Below, piece after piece: positions 48,707 through 57,273 of a stretch of 64,000 nucleotides of DNA (its first letter is position 1; the number at the start of each line of letters is the position of its first letter). A program made the position numbers and the translations under genes. The stretch is from Klebsiella sp. BIGb0407 (GTDB taxonomy: Bacteria; Pseudomonadota; Gammaproteobacteria; Enterobacterales; Enterobacteriaceae): positions 1,503,331-1,567,330 of the forward strand of contig NZ_JANUEQ010000001.1 of NCBI RefSeq assembly GCF_024807845.1, given 5' to 3'. The notes beneath the pieces were generated by a model. It was not told where the DNA came from. It ran no database searches and worked only from the letters and a program-made list of their open reading frames with translations.

Positions 48707-49987
48707 GTGAAATATTTAACTCAGTTTGTGGCCAGTCATAAAAAGAATAAGCAAGCAGGCATTTTTGCCGTCTGTTCCGCACACCCATTAGTCCTGGAAG
48801 CAGCCATACGCCATGCAAAGGCGACACAATCCGTCTTATTGATAGAAGCAACATCTAACCAGGTCGATCAGTACGGTGGTTATACCGGCCTGACACCGAT
48901 GACTTTCCATCACCTTATTGAACAGATAGCGAGTCACTACCAGTTTCCCCACTCTCAAATAATTTTGGGTGGCGATCACCTCGGGCCTAATCGCTGGCAG
49001 AACCTCTGCGCAGAAGAAGCAATGATGCATGCCGGGGAGCTGATTCGCCACTATGTGGCTGCTGGCTTTAAGAAAATCCATCTTGACTGCAGTATGTCTT
49101 GCGCAGATGATCCGGCGCCATTAACTAATGAGATTGTCGCTGCAAGAGCCGCGAGGCTAGCACTGATAGCGGAAAAAACCTGTCAGGAACAGTACGGTTT
49201 CTCTGATCTGGCCTATGTTATCGGAACAGAGGTTCCCGTTCCGGGGGGAGCAGATGAAACCTTATCAACACTGACCCCCACCACGGTCCTGGCGGCAAAA
49301 GCCACTCTTGACGCGCATCGCGATGCTTTTAAACAGCAGGGTTTAACCAGTATATGGCCGCAAATTATAGGGCTAGTGGTTCAGCCTGGTGTCGAATTCG
49401 ACAGTAGTCATATTATTGATTATCAACCTGAGAAGTCACTGCTCCTCAGTCAAATGATCGAAGAATCTGACACTATGGTATTTGAAGCACATTCCACCGA
49501 CTATCAGACACCACAAGCTTTGCAGCAACTGGTTCAGCATCATTTCGCGATTTTAAAAGTCGGGCCAGCTTTGACTTTTGCATTACGTGAAGCCCTCTTC
49601 TCTCTGGCAGCTATTGAGCAAGAATTACGCCCCACCTATGCCTGTTCAAATCTGAGGCAAGTGCTGGAAAATATCATGCAGAAGTACACTGATGACTGGA
49701 AACACTATTATCTGGGGGATGACGACGCTTGTCGTATCGCACGAAGTTTTAGCTACTCTGACCGCATTCGTTACTACTGGCCTGACCCGGATATTGACCA
49801 GGCCTGTGGCCGTTTAATCGCGAATCTGGCGAATGAACCTATTCCCCACCCTTTAATCAGCCAGTATCTGCCGCTTCAATATCCAAAGGTCCGTGAAGGC
49901 CTTATTTCAGCCACACCCCATGAACTCATTATCAGCCATATCCAGGATGTTTTACGCCAGTACCATGCAGCCTGCCAGGGAGCATAA
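48707..49987 (+). CDS. kbaZ: Tagatose-1,6-bisphosphate aldolase accessory subunit KbaZ (AgaZ)
   Basis: 426 residues, equal to E. coli KbaZ and highly similar along the chain: [63 protein letters not shown] and [14 protein letters not shown]. It is the non-catalytic subunit that stabilises the KbaY or GatY aldolase. GTG start with GGGAG upstream. No kbaY gene is in the window. First gene of a six-gene cluster inserted between modF and galE. Confidence 0.93.
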   Translation: MKYLTQFVASHKKNKQAGIFAVCSAHPLVLEAAIRHAKATQSVLLIEATSNQVDQYGGYTGLTPMTFHHLIEQIASHYQFPHSQIILGGDHLGPNRWQNLCAEEAMMHAGELIRHYVAAGFKKIHLDCSMSCADDPAPLTNEIVAARAARLALIAEKTCQEQYGFSDLAYVIGTEVPVPGGADETLSTLTPTTVLAAKATLDAHRDAFKQQGLTSIWPQIIGLVVQPGVEFDSSHIIDYQPEKSLLLSQMIEESDTMVFEAHSTDYQTPQALQQLVQHHFAILKVGPALTFALREALFSLAAIEQELRPTYACSNLRQVLENIMQKYTDDWKHYYLGDDDACRIARSFSYSDRIRYYWPDPDIDQACGRLIANLANEPIPHPLISQYLPLQYPKVREGLISATPHELIISHIQDVLRQYHAACQGA

Positions 49988-50022
49988 CAGAGCTATTAAT
50001 CGGCCGATAAGGAAAATCAGAT

Positions 50023-50496
50023 ATGCCAGACATTGTATTAAGCCGTATTGATGAACGTTTGGTTCATGGCCAGGTTGGTGTCCAGTGGGTGGGTTTTACT
50101 GGCGCGAATCTGGTTTTAGTGGCGAATGATGATGTTGCCGAAGACCGGGTTCAACAGCACCTGATGGAAATGGTTCTGGCACCGGGGATTACTGTTCGTT
50201 TCTGGTCCCTGAAAAAAGTTATCGACAATATTCATCGTGCAACTGACCGCCAGAAAATTTTACTGGTTTGCAAGAGTCCTGAAGATTTTCTGACATTACA
50301 TCAGGGCAATGTCCCGATAACACCTATCAACGTCGGCAATATGCATTATGCCGAAGGTAAAAAACAAATAGCGAGAACGGTCTTTGTTAACGCTCAGGAT
50401 ATTGCCGCCTTTCATGGCCTGAGAAAAGCCGGGGTGCGGTGTTTTATTCAAGGCGTGCCTACTGATTTAACTCAGGATCTCTACACCTTACTTTGA
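50023..50496 (+). CDS. agaV: PTS system EIIB, N-acetylgalactosamine/galactosamine type (AgaV)
   Basis: 157 residues, mannose-family EIIB. Phosphorylated His15 lies in SRIDERLVHGQVGVQW. Segments such as VGNMHYAEGKKQIA match AgaV of enterobacteria. Passes phosphate from AgaF to the sugar taken up by AgaW and AgaE. Confidence 0.92.
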   Translation: MPDIVLSRIDERLVHGQVGVQWVGFTGANLVLVANDDVAEDRVQQHLMEMVLAPGITVRFWSLKKVIDNIHRATDRQKILLVCKSPEDFLTLHQGNVPITPINVGNMHYAEGKKQIARTVFVNAQDIAAFHGLRKAGVRCFIQGVPTDLTQDLYTLL

Positions 50497-50506
50497 GGTA
50501 TTTTCT

Positions 50507-51277
50507 ATGGAAATTAGCTTATTACAAGCATTTGCATTAGGAATGATCGCCTTTATTGCTGGTCTGGATATGTTTAATGGCCTGACACATATACATCGCC
50601 CTCTGGTTCTCGGGCCACTGACAGGCATGGTCCTTGGCGATTTGAATAGCGGAATTCTGGCTGGCGGGACACTGGAATTAGTCTGGATGGGGCTTGCGCC
50701 ACTGGCGGGCGCTCAGCCGCCGAATGTCATTATCGGTACGATTATCGGTACCACTTTCGCTATTACCGCGGGTGTCAAACCAGAAGTTGCGCTGGGGGTG
50801 GCCGTGCCCTTCGCTGTGGCAGTGCAGATGGCAATTACATTTTTATTTTCCATCATGTCCGGCGTGATGGCGCGCTGTGACTATATGGCCGCTCGTGCCG
50901 ATACAGCGGGTATCGAACGCATTAACTATCTGGCTTTACTGGTACTCGGGATCTTCTATTTTCTGTGCGCCTTCCTGCCGGTTTGTTTTGGCGCAAAACA
51001 CGCAAAAACAGTTATCGACATCATCCCTGTACGCCTGATAGATGGTCTTGCCATAGCCGGAGGGATAATGCCGGCAATCGGTTTTGCGGTACTGCTAAAA
51101 ATAATGATGAAAAACGCCTATATACCCTATTTCATTCTTGGTTTTGTCGCGGCGGCCTGGCTAAAAATGCCCGTATTAGCTATTGCGGCTAGCGCACTGG
51201 CTATGGCGCTGATTGATTTTATGCGCAAAGACATTCCCGTCTCTACAGCGAAAGAGGAGTTCAAAGATGGGATCTGA
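50507..51277 (+). CDS. agaW: PTS system EIIC, galactosamine type (AgaW)
   Basis: 256 residues, full length, with about seven membrane helices. GLDMFNGLTHIHRPLVLGPL, LELVWMGLAPLAGAQPPNVI and KIMMKNAYIPYFILGFVAAAWL are near-identical to AgaW of E. coli strains with an intact gene (it is truncated in K-12). Overlaps agaE by 11 bases. Confidence 0.92.
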   Translation: MEISLLQAFALGMIAFIAGLDMFNGLTHIHRPLVLGPLTGMVLGDLNSGILAGGTLELVWMGLAPLAGAQPPNVIIGTIIGTTFAITAGVKPEVALGVAVPFAVAVQMAITFLFSIMSGVMARCDYMAARADTAGIERINYLALLVLGIFYFLCAFLPVCFGAKHAKTVIDIIPVRLIDGLAIAGGIMPAIGFAVLLKIMMKNAYIPYFILGFVAAAWLKMPVLAIAASALAMALIDFMRKDIPVSTAKEEFKDGI

Positions 51278-52142
51278 TACTCAGGCTTTACCTGATACTG
51301 ATGTCGAAAAAAACTCTGTTGCTGATAATAGCGACAATGCCTATGAAGACCAAACTCTTGGTGCTGAGCTAACGAGAAGGGATCTGAACCTTGTGGTATG
51401 GCGTTCCTTACTATTACAGGCCTCTTTTAATTATGAACGTATGCAAGCTTCTGGCTGGCTTTACGGTCTGTTACCTGCTTTAAAAAAGATCCATATTAAT
51501 CAGCAAGATCTGGCTCGGGCAATGAAAGGACATATGGGATCCTTTAACACCCATCCGTTTCTCGTCACCTTCGTTATCGGTATCATTCTGGCGATGGAGC
51601 GTGCAAAACAAGATGTTAACAGTATCCAGAGCACCAAAATTGCGGTGGGTGCTCCGCTGGGTGGGATTGGCGATGCCATGTTCTGGCTAACCTTACTACC
51701 GATTTGTGGCGGCATTGGTGCCAGTCTTGCCCTGCAAGGCTCGATTCTTGGCGCGGTGGTATTTCTGGTACTGTTCAATACCCTTCATTTTAGTCTGCGT
51801 TTTGGCCTTGCCCACTATGCCTATCGCCTGGGCGTGGCGGCTATCCCACTGCTTAAAGTCAGTACCCGTAAAGTTGGCCATGCCGCATCCACGGTTGGAA
51901 TAACCGTCATCGGCGCTCTCGTCGCCACCTACGTGCATTTATCCACAACACTTGAAATAACCGCGGGCAATAAGGTGGTTAAGTTTCAAGTCGATGTTGT
52001 CGATAAACTTATGCCGGCTTTTCTTCCCCTGCTATACACCCTCACCATCTATGGGCTAGTACGCCGTGGCTGGAGCCCTTTAAAGCTTATCGGGCTCACC
52101 GTTGTATTGGGGATTACTGGAAAATTTTTTCACTTCCTGTAG
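51267..52142 (+). CDS. agaE: PTS system EIID, galactosamine type (AgaE)
   Basis: 291 residues from ATG 51267 (GAGGAG upstream), near the 292 of E. coli. Mannose-family EIID pattern: LTRRDLNLVVWRSLLLQASFNYERMQASG, HPFLVTFVIGIILAMER, GAPLGGIGDAMFWLTLLPI and a C-terminal hydrophobic part. The frame opens at 51213 inside agaW but the extension is not conserved. The first 40 residues are acidic and variable. Confidence 0.92.
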   Translation: MGSDTQALPDTDVEKNSVADNSDNAYEDQTLGAELTRRDLNLVVWRSLLLQASFNYERMQASGWLYGLLPALKKIHINQQDLARAMKGHMGSFNTHPFLVTFVIGIILAMERAKQDVNSIQSTKIAVGAPLGGIGDAMFWLTLLPICGGIGASLALQGSILGAVVFLVLFNTLHFSLRFGLAHYAYRLGVAAIPLLKVSTRKVGHAASTVGITVIGALVATYVHLSTTLEITAGNKVVKFQVDVVDKLMPAFLPLLYTLTIYGLVRRGWSPLKLIGLTVVLGITGKFFHFL

Positions 52143-52176
52143 TCACAAGAGATAATGATAAGTCAGGGAAAACAAT

Positions 52177-52611
52177 ATGATAAGTATCATTCTTAGCGGT
52201 CACGGTGGATTTGCCACTGGGTTAGAAAAAGCGATGAGGCAAATCGTCGGTGACCAGCCACAAGTCATCGCTATCGATTTTACTGAAAGCACCTCTCCCG
52301 CCCAGCTAAACGCTCAGTTTGAACGAGCATTGGTCGATCTTGATGAGCGAGAAGGGCTGATTTTTTTGACTGATTTACTCGGAGGAACCCCCTTCCGTCT
52401 GGCCTCTATTCTGGCACTGGAGAAAACAAATCGTGAAGTGATCACCGGCGTAAATTTACAACTTTTATTGGAAATGGTACTGGATCGTGAGGTGCTGAAT
52501 AGTGAGGAGTTTCGGCAAAAGGCTCTGGAATGCGGTCACCGGGGGTTAACTAGCCTGGTCGATGAAATGGAACGTTATCACATGCATACACCAGATGAGG
52601 ACGAAATATGA
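52177..52611 (+). CDS. agaF: PTS system EIIA, galactosamine type (AgaF)
   Basis: 144 residues. Active His9 in ILSGHGGFATGLEKAM and LIFLTDLLGGTPF, typical of mannose-family EIIA domains. Its stop overlaps the next start (ATGA). Confidence 0.92.
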   Translation: MISIILSGHGGFATGLEKAMRQIVGDQPQVIAIDFTESTSPAQLNAQFERALVDLDEREGLIFLTDLLGGTPFRLASILALEKTNREVITGVNLQLLLEMVLDREVLNSEEFRQKALECGHRGLTSLVDEMERYHMHTPDEDEI

Positions 52612-53798
52612 ATGAAATAGATCCATCTGCCGTTTCTGGCTCATCGTGCTGGACCGAAACAGAAATCCGCCAGCAACCTGAGTGCTGGATTCAGGCGTTG
52701 AATAATATTGAAATCCTGCGCCACAGAATAGATACCTTTCTTAAGCCACTGTTACAACAGCCTGATTTGTGTATTATCCTGACAGGTGCAGGCAGCTCTG
52801 CTTTTATCGGAGAGAGTGTTGCACCCTGGCTATCACAGTATAACGGGAAAGATTTTATATCAGTGCCCACCACTGATATCGTCGTTCAGCCTGCTGACTC
52901 TCTGTCGCCCGATAAACCAACACTGCTTATCTCGTTTGCACGCTCAGGTAATAGCCCCGAAAGTATTGCCGCCATAAATTTAGCCAGTCAGTTCATCAAA
53001 CAATGTCATCATCTGGTCATCACCTGCAATGAAACTGGCCGCCTGTATCAAAATACGCTGAAAAATAATAATGCACTGGTGCTACTGATGCCCCCAGCAA
53101 CTCATGACCGTGGTTTCGCGATGACCAGCAGTTTTACGACGATGATGGCAAGCTGCCTGGCAGTTTTTGCTCCTGATATTATCAATATCCGCCGTTTTCA
53201 GGATGTCGCCACCCAGTGCCAGCAGATAATTAGCACACAAGGTAACTTAAATGAGGCGGTATTTGGTGACTTACCTTTTAAACGGGTTGTCTATCTTGGC
53301 AGTGGCGCCTTACAAGGTCTTGCACGGGAATCAGCGCTGAAAGTATTAGAGCTTACTGCGGGTAAGCTGACTACATTTCACGATACCCCGACAGGCTTTC
53401 GCCACGGGCCAAAATCGCTGGTCAATCACGAAACCCTGGTGGTCGTTTTGATTTCCAGTCACCCATATACCCGTCAGTACGATCTCGATCTGCTGGCTGA
53501 ACTGCGCCGCGAGCAGCAGGCTATGCGTATCGTTGCAATTTGCACGGCCACCAGCCCGGAGATTATCGCAGGCCCCTATATTCAGTTACCTGCTTCCCGG
53601 CACCTCATTGATATCGAACAGGCTTTCGGTTTTCTGATCTATGCCCAGATTTTTGCGCTTCATGAATCCATCAAAGCAGGTATCACTCCAGATACGCCTT
53701 CCAGAAGTGGGACAGTAAACCGGGTAGTCCAAGGTGTGATTATTCACCCCTGGAGAAATACCGAGGATTACCACGGGGAGAAAAGTAACCGTTTTTGA
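52608..53798 (+). CDS. agaS: Galactosamine-6-phosphate deaminase/isomerase AgaS (SIS domain)
   Basis: 396 residues with two SIS domains. LTGAGSSAFIGES, SFARSGNSPESIAA, YLGSGALQGLARESALKVLELTAGK and the FRHGPKS motif are characteristic of AgaS, which turns galactosamine-6-phosphate into tagatose-6-phosphate. In E. coli agaA (GalNAc-6-phosphate deacetylase) precedes agaS and agaY follows; neither is present, so the cluster alone would process galactosamine, not GalNAc, up to tagatose-6-phosphate. Confidence 0.9.
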   Translation: MNEIDPSAVSGSSCWTETEIRQQPECWIQALNNIEILRHRIDTFLKPLLQQPDLCIILTGAGSSAFIGESVAPWLSQYNGKDFISVPTTDIVVQPADSLSPDKPTLLISFARSGNSPESIAAINLASQFIKQCHHLVITCNETGRLYQNTLKNNNALVLLMPPATHDRGFAMTSSFTTMMASCLAVFAPDIINIRRFQDVATQCQQIISTQGNLNEAVFGDLPFKRVVYLGSGALQGLARESALKVLELTAGKLTTFHDTPTGFRHGPKSLVNHETLVVVLISSHPYTRQYDLDLLAELRREQQAMRIVAICTATSPEIIAGPYIQLPASRHLIDIEQAFGFLIYAQIFALHESIKAGITPDTPSRSGTVNRVVQGVIIHPWRNTEDYHGEKSNRF

Positions 53799-53938
53799 AA
53801 TAGTCAGGAACTAAAGCTCAGTGAAGGATTGTCCCTTCAACTTAATTTGCTTGCAAATAAACCAACTCCTATAATAATTCCTTTAAATTCATTACCAAAA
53901 AATCTATTAACAGTAGCCCCGGGACAGGAATCATTATT

Positions 53939-53954
53939 GTGTAAACGATACCAC
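53939..53954. promoter_or_regulatory. External gal operator (OE) of galE
   Basis: GTGTAAACGATACCAC differs from the E. coli gal OE by one base and fits the GalR/GalS consensus. Downstream are a CRP-type half-site GGTCACATTT (about 53966-53976) and an extended -10 TGCTATATT (53992-54000), so the promoter plan of the E. coli gal operon is kept. Confidence 0.88.
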
Positions 53955-54033
53955 GTCTTAGCGAGTGGTCACATTTCCCTCATTTTTCCTGTGCTATATT
54001 GAAGTTAAGCAGATGTTGTCTGGAGAGTTCAAA

Positions 54034-55050
54034 ATGCGAGTTTTAGTTACAGGTGGTAGCGGTTACATAGGCAGTCATACCTGTGCGCAATTACTGCAAA
54101 GCGGGCATGACGTTATTATTCTGGATAACTTGTGTAACAGTAAGCGGAGCGTCGTCGCAACCATTGAAGCACTCGGTGGTAAACACCCGACTTTTATTCA
54201 TGGTGATATTCGCGATGGTGCCCTGCTGGCTGAAATTTTCCACGAACACCGCATTGAGGCGGTGATTCACTTCGCTGGTCTGAAAGCTGTCGGTGAGTCC
54301 GTCAGCAAACCTCTCGATTACTACGAGAATAATATCACCGGGACATTATCTCTGCTTTCGGCCATGCGAGCGGCGAATGTGACTAATTTTATTTTTAGTT
54401 CTTCTGCCACTGTCTATGGCGATCAGCCTCTTATTCCTTATGTTGAAAGCTTCCCTACCGGAAAGCCTGCCAGCCCTTACGGTTATAGCAAGCTGATGGT
54501 GGAACAAATTCTTACTGACTTACAACGTGCTCAGCCAGACTGGAGCATTGCCCTGTTGCGCTATTTCAACCCGGTTGGTGCCCATCCGTCAGGCGATATG
54601 GGAGAAGACCCTCAGGGCATTCCCAATAATCTGATGCCGTATATTGCTCAAGTTGCCGTCGGTCGTCGCGACTCACTGGCGATATTTGGTAATGACTATC
54701 CAACCGAGGATGGGACAGGTGTACGGGACTATATCCATGTGATGGATCTTGCCGACGGGCATATTGCTGCAATGGAAACACTCAGCGGTAAACCCGGCGT
54801 ACATATTTATAATCTCGGGGCAGGTGTCGGTCACAGCGTTCTGGATGTGGTTAATGCGTTCGGTCAGGCCTGCGGAAAACCCGTGAAATATCATTTTGCA
54901 CCACGCCGTGAGGGTGATTTGCCGGCTTACTGGGCTGATGCCTCGAAAGCCGCCCTGGAACTGAACTGGCATGTTACCCGCAGCCTGCAAGAAATGGCTG
55001 ACGATACCTGGCGCTGGCAGTCACGTCATCCGGAAGGTTATCCGGGTTAG
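54034..55050 (+). CDS. galE: UDP-glucose 4-epimerase GalE
   Basis: 338 residues, equal to E. coli. NAD-binding TGGSGYIGSH at 6-15, SSSATVYG, catalytic Tyr and Lys in SPYGYSKLMVEQ, LRYFNPVGAHPSG and VRDYIHVMDLADGH. Start at 54034 (GGAG upstream); the open frame from 53965 overlaps the promoter. GalE makes UDP-galactose for cell-surface sugars, which explains its retention although the adjoining galT and galK are destroyed. Confidence 0.97.
   Translation: MRVLVTGGSGYIGSHTCAQLLQSGHDVIILDNLCNSKRSVVATIEALGGKHPTFIHGDIRDGALLAEIFHEHRIEAVIHFAGLKAVGESVSKPLDYYENNITGTLSLLSAMRAANVTNFIFSSSATVYGDQPLIPYVESFPTGKPASPYGYSKLMVEQILTDLQRAQPDWSIALLRYFNPVGAHPSGDMGEDPQGIPNNLMPYIAQVAVGRRDSLAIFGNDYPTEDGTGVRDYIHVMDLADGHIAAMETLSGKPGVHIYNLGAGVGHSVLDVVNAFGQACGKPVKYHFAPRREGDLPAYWADASKAALELNWHVTRSLQEMADDTWRWQSRHPEGYPG
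54053..54068. promoter_or_regulatory. Internal gal operator (OI) within galE
   Basis: GTGGTAGCGGTTACAT is identical to the E. coli OI and lies 114 bases (centre to centre) from OE, the spacing at which GalR dimers loop the DNA. The site is also constrained by coding for GGSGYI, but exact identity favours a kept operator. Confidence 0.8.
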
Positions 55051-55059
55051 AGAATATCA

Positions 55060-55188
55060 ATGGCGCAGTTTATTCAGGTAGATGACCCACACCGCGCCAA
55101 GCGCCCCTGGCAGGGGCGCAAGACGTTCTTTCTTACCCGGTAATCTGCGCACAACGCGCAAGTGACAGAAGGAGCCCGTGAATGTTAA
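55060..55188 (+). pseudogene. galT/galK deletion scar
   Basis: Ten bases after galE, ATG 55060 opens a frame MAQFIQVDDPHRAKRPWQG and then stops at 55141. Its start matches the GalT N-terminus (MTQFNPVDHPHR) joined directly to the later GalT segment (PHRAKRPWQG), so the 16 residues between two PHR copies are missing, and the rest of galT follows suit. In the same frame, just before galM, VTEGAREC then TAA (to 55188) resembles the C-terminus of galactokinase (SQGAGQC). Thus galT and galK have been removed by at least two deletions, leaving both ends. Leloir catabolism of galactose is lost at this locus. Confidence 0.8.
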
Positions 55189-56228
55189 ATGATGTCATAC
55201 CTCTTGCCCCAGATGGTCACCCTTTCAATGTCATAACTCTCCGTAATGCCAATGGTATGGTGGTCTCAGTGATGGACTGGGGCGCCACCCTACTTTCCTG
55301 CCAGGTGCCGATGAAAGACGGTACTGTGCGAGAAACAATGTTAGGTTGCCCTTCTCCCGCGGATTACCCGCACCAGTCGGCTTATTTAGGGGCAACAGTC
55401 GGCCGTTATGCCAACCGCATTGCTGATAGTCGGATATCTCTCGGGGATAGGACCATTAATCTTAGTCCCAGCCAGCCCCCTCATCAGCTTCATGGTGGAA
55501 TCGAAGGGTTTGATAAACGCCGCTGGTCGCTGATGTCATACAATGAGCATGAAGCTATTTATAACCTGACCTCGCCAGAGGGCGATCAGGGTTTCCCCGG
55601 TACATTGCAGGTTACGGCACGTTTTGTGCTTAAAGAAGATAACCGTATCAGTATTAAGTATCGCGCCACGGTCGATAAACCTTGTCCCGTCAGTCTGACG
55701 AATCACGCTTACTTTAATCTCGACAGCCAGCACCATGATGTTCGTCAGCACCGATTACAGATCTTCGCTGACGACTACTTGCCCGTTGATAGTCAGGGGA
55801 TCCCGGCAGGTGAAGGAAAACTGAAACCGGTAGGTGGAACGCACTTTGATTTTCGCAATGCAAAAACCATTGCCAGAGATTTTTTACAAGATGCTGACCA
55901 GCAGGCAGTGAAAGGTTATGACCATAGTTTCTTATTGCAGGCAAAAGGCAATCTTGAGCTGGTCGCGGCTAAAGTCTGGTCTGCCGATGATCTATTGCAA
56001 ATGACGGTCTACACCACCGCACCTGCATTACAGTTCTACAGCGGTAATTTTCTTGAAGGCACCACGGCCAGAGACAAGATTAGCTATCACGCCTATGATG
56101 GCCTGGCGCTGGAAAGTGAGCATTTACCCGATAGTCCAAATCACCCGGAATGGCCTCAGCCGGACTGCTGGTTACTGCCTGGCGAAGAGTATGTGAGCAT
56201 TACGGAGTATCAATTTCAGTCGCTCTAG
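55182..56228 (+). CDS. galM: Galactose mutarotase (aldose 1-epimerase) GalM
   Basis: 348 residues (E. coli 346). MDWGATLLS, GRYANRIADSR, LHGGIEGFDKRRW, TNHAYFNLD with active His, and ALESEHLPDSPNHPEWP with the catalytic Glu are all present, so it looks functional. AAGGAG precedes the ATG, which overlaps the remnant galK end. Interconverts alpha and beta anomers; also acts on other aldoses, which may explain retention. Confidence 0.95.
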   Translation: MLNDVIPLAPDGHPFNVITLRNANGMVVSVMDWGATLLSCQVPMKDGTVRETMLGCPSPADYPHQSAYLGATVGRYANRIADSRISLGDRTINLSPSQPPHQLHGGIEGFDKRRWSLMSYNEHEAIYNLTSPEGDQGFPGTLQVTARFVLKEDNRISIKYRATVDKPCPVSLTNHAYFNLDSQHHDVRQHRLQIFADDYLPVDSQGIPAGEGKLKPVGGTHFDFRNAKTIARDFLQDADQQAVKGYDHSFLLQAKGNLELVAAKVWSADDLLQMTVYTTAPALQFYSGNFLEGTTARDKISYHAYDGLALESEHLPDSPNHPEWPQPDCWLLPGEEYVSITEYQFQSL

Positions 56229-56317
56229 TGTTTTTTAGCGAATAAATACGTGCGATTTTTCGTCGAATTGCTGGTTTTCCCGCCAGAGTAAGCTAAAAAT
56301 AGATTATCCCTTAATAA

Positions 56318-56342
56318 CGGCCTTACGCTCAGGCCGCTTTTT
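56318..56342 (+). terminator. Terminator after galM
   Basis: Stem CGGCCT/AGGCCG with a 7-base loop, followed by CTTTTTAG on the plus strand. Confidence 0.75.
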
Positions 56343-56448
56343 AGCTATGTTATGGGGTAAATATTTCGTCTTGCTGGCGGCTTTCCTTGCCTGTCAGCAA
56401 GACCCGAAGAATTGTTATTCTTTATCTCAAGCTCAATAGGAGTTGATT

Positions 56449-57201
56449 ATGGCTGTAACTAAGCTAGTTCTGGTTCGTCACGGTGAAAGTCAGTGGAACA
56501 ACGAAAACCGTTTTACCGGTTGGTATGATGTTGATCTGTCTGAAAAAGGACAAACCGAAGCTAAAGCTGCTGGTCAGTTGCTGAAAGACGAAGGCTATGC
56601 TTTCGATTTTGCTTACACTTCAGTGCTGAAACGTGCCATCCACACGTTATGGAATATTCTTGATGAGCTGGATCAAGCCTGGTTGCCAGTTGAGAAGTCC
56701 TGGAAACTGAACGAACGCCATTATGGTGCTCTGCAAGGTCTTAACAAAGCTGAAACCGCTGAAAAATACGGTGACGAGCAAGTTAAACAGTGGCGTCGTG
56801 GTTTCGCAATCACTCCTCCAGCACTGGACAAAGATGACGAGCGTTTCCCGGGTCACGATCCGCGTTATGCTTCACTGACTGATGCAGAACTGCCAACTAC
56901 CGAAAGCCTGGCACTGACCATCGAGCGCGTGATCCCATTCTGGAATGAATCTATCCTGCCACGTATGCAATCTGGCGAGCGCGTTATTGTTGCTGCTCAC
57001 GGTAACTCTCTGCGTGCCCTGGTTAAATTCCTGGATAACCTGAGCGAAGATGAGATCCTTGAGCTGAATATCCCAACTGGCGTACCTTTGGTTTATGAGT
57101 TTGATGAAAACTTCAAACCACTGAAACGTTACTACCTGGGTAATGCTGATGAAATCGCAGCAAAAGCAGCAGCTGTAGCAAACCAGGGTAAAGCGAAGTA
57201 A
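56449..57201 (+). CDS. gpmA: 2,3-bisphosphoglycerate-dependent phosphoglycerate mutase GpmA
   Basis: Glycolytic interconversion of 3- and 2-phosphoglycerate. 250 residues as in E. coli, start [17 protein letters not shown] with phosphorylated His11 in [27 protein letters not shown] and the second active His in [11 protein letters not shown] are visible. AGGAG before ATG 56449. Codon use is strongly biased (many CTG, CGT, GGT), in keeping with high expression. Confidence 0.97.
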   Translation: MAVTKLVLVRHGESQWNNENRFTGWYDVDLSEKGQTEAKAAGQLLKDEGYAFDFAYTSVLKRAIHTLWNILDELDQAWLPVEKSWKLNERHYGALQGLNKAETAEKYGDEQVKQWRRGFAITPPALDKDDERFPGHDPRYASLTDAELPTTESLALTIERVIPFWNESILPRMQSGERVIVAAHGNSLRALVKFLDNLSEDEILELNIPTGVPLVYEFDENFKPLKRYYLGNADEIAAKAAAVANQGKAK

Positions 57202-57238
57202 TTCGTTTTCCGGTCTTAGCGTTTGAGTCTTAATAGAA

Positions 57239-57270
57239 ACACCTGATGCAGCCTGTCAGGTGTTTTTTTT
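57239..57270. terminator. Terminator after gpmA, shared with the convergent SulP gene
   Basis: ACACCTGA/TCAGGTGT stem with a 9-base loop and a run of seven T on the plus strand, ending 3 bases before the sulP-type stop codon. Confidence 0.85.
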
Positions 57271-57273
57271 GCC

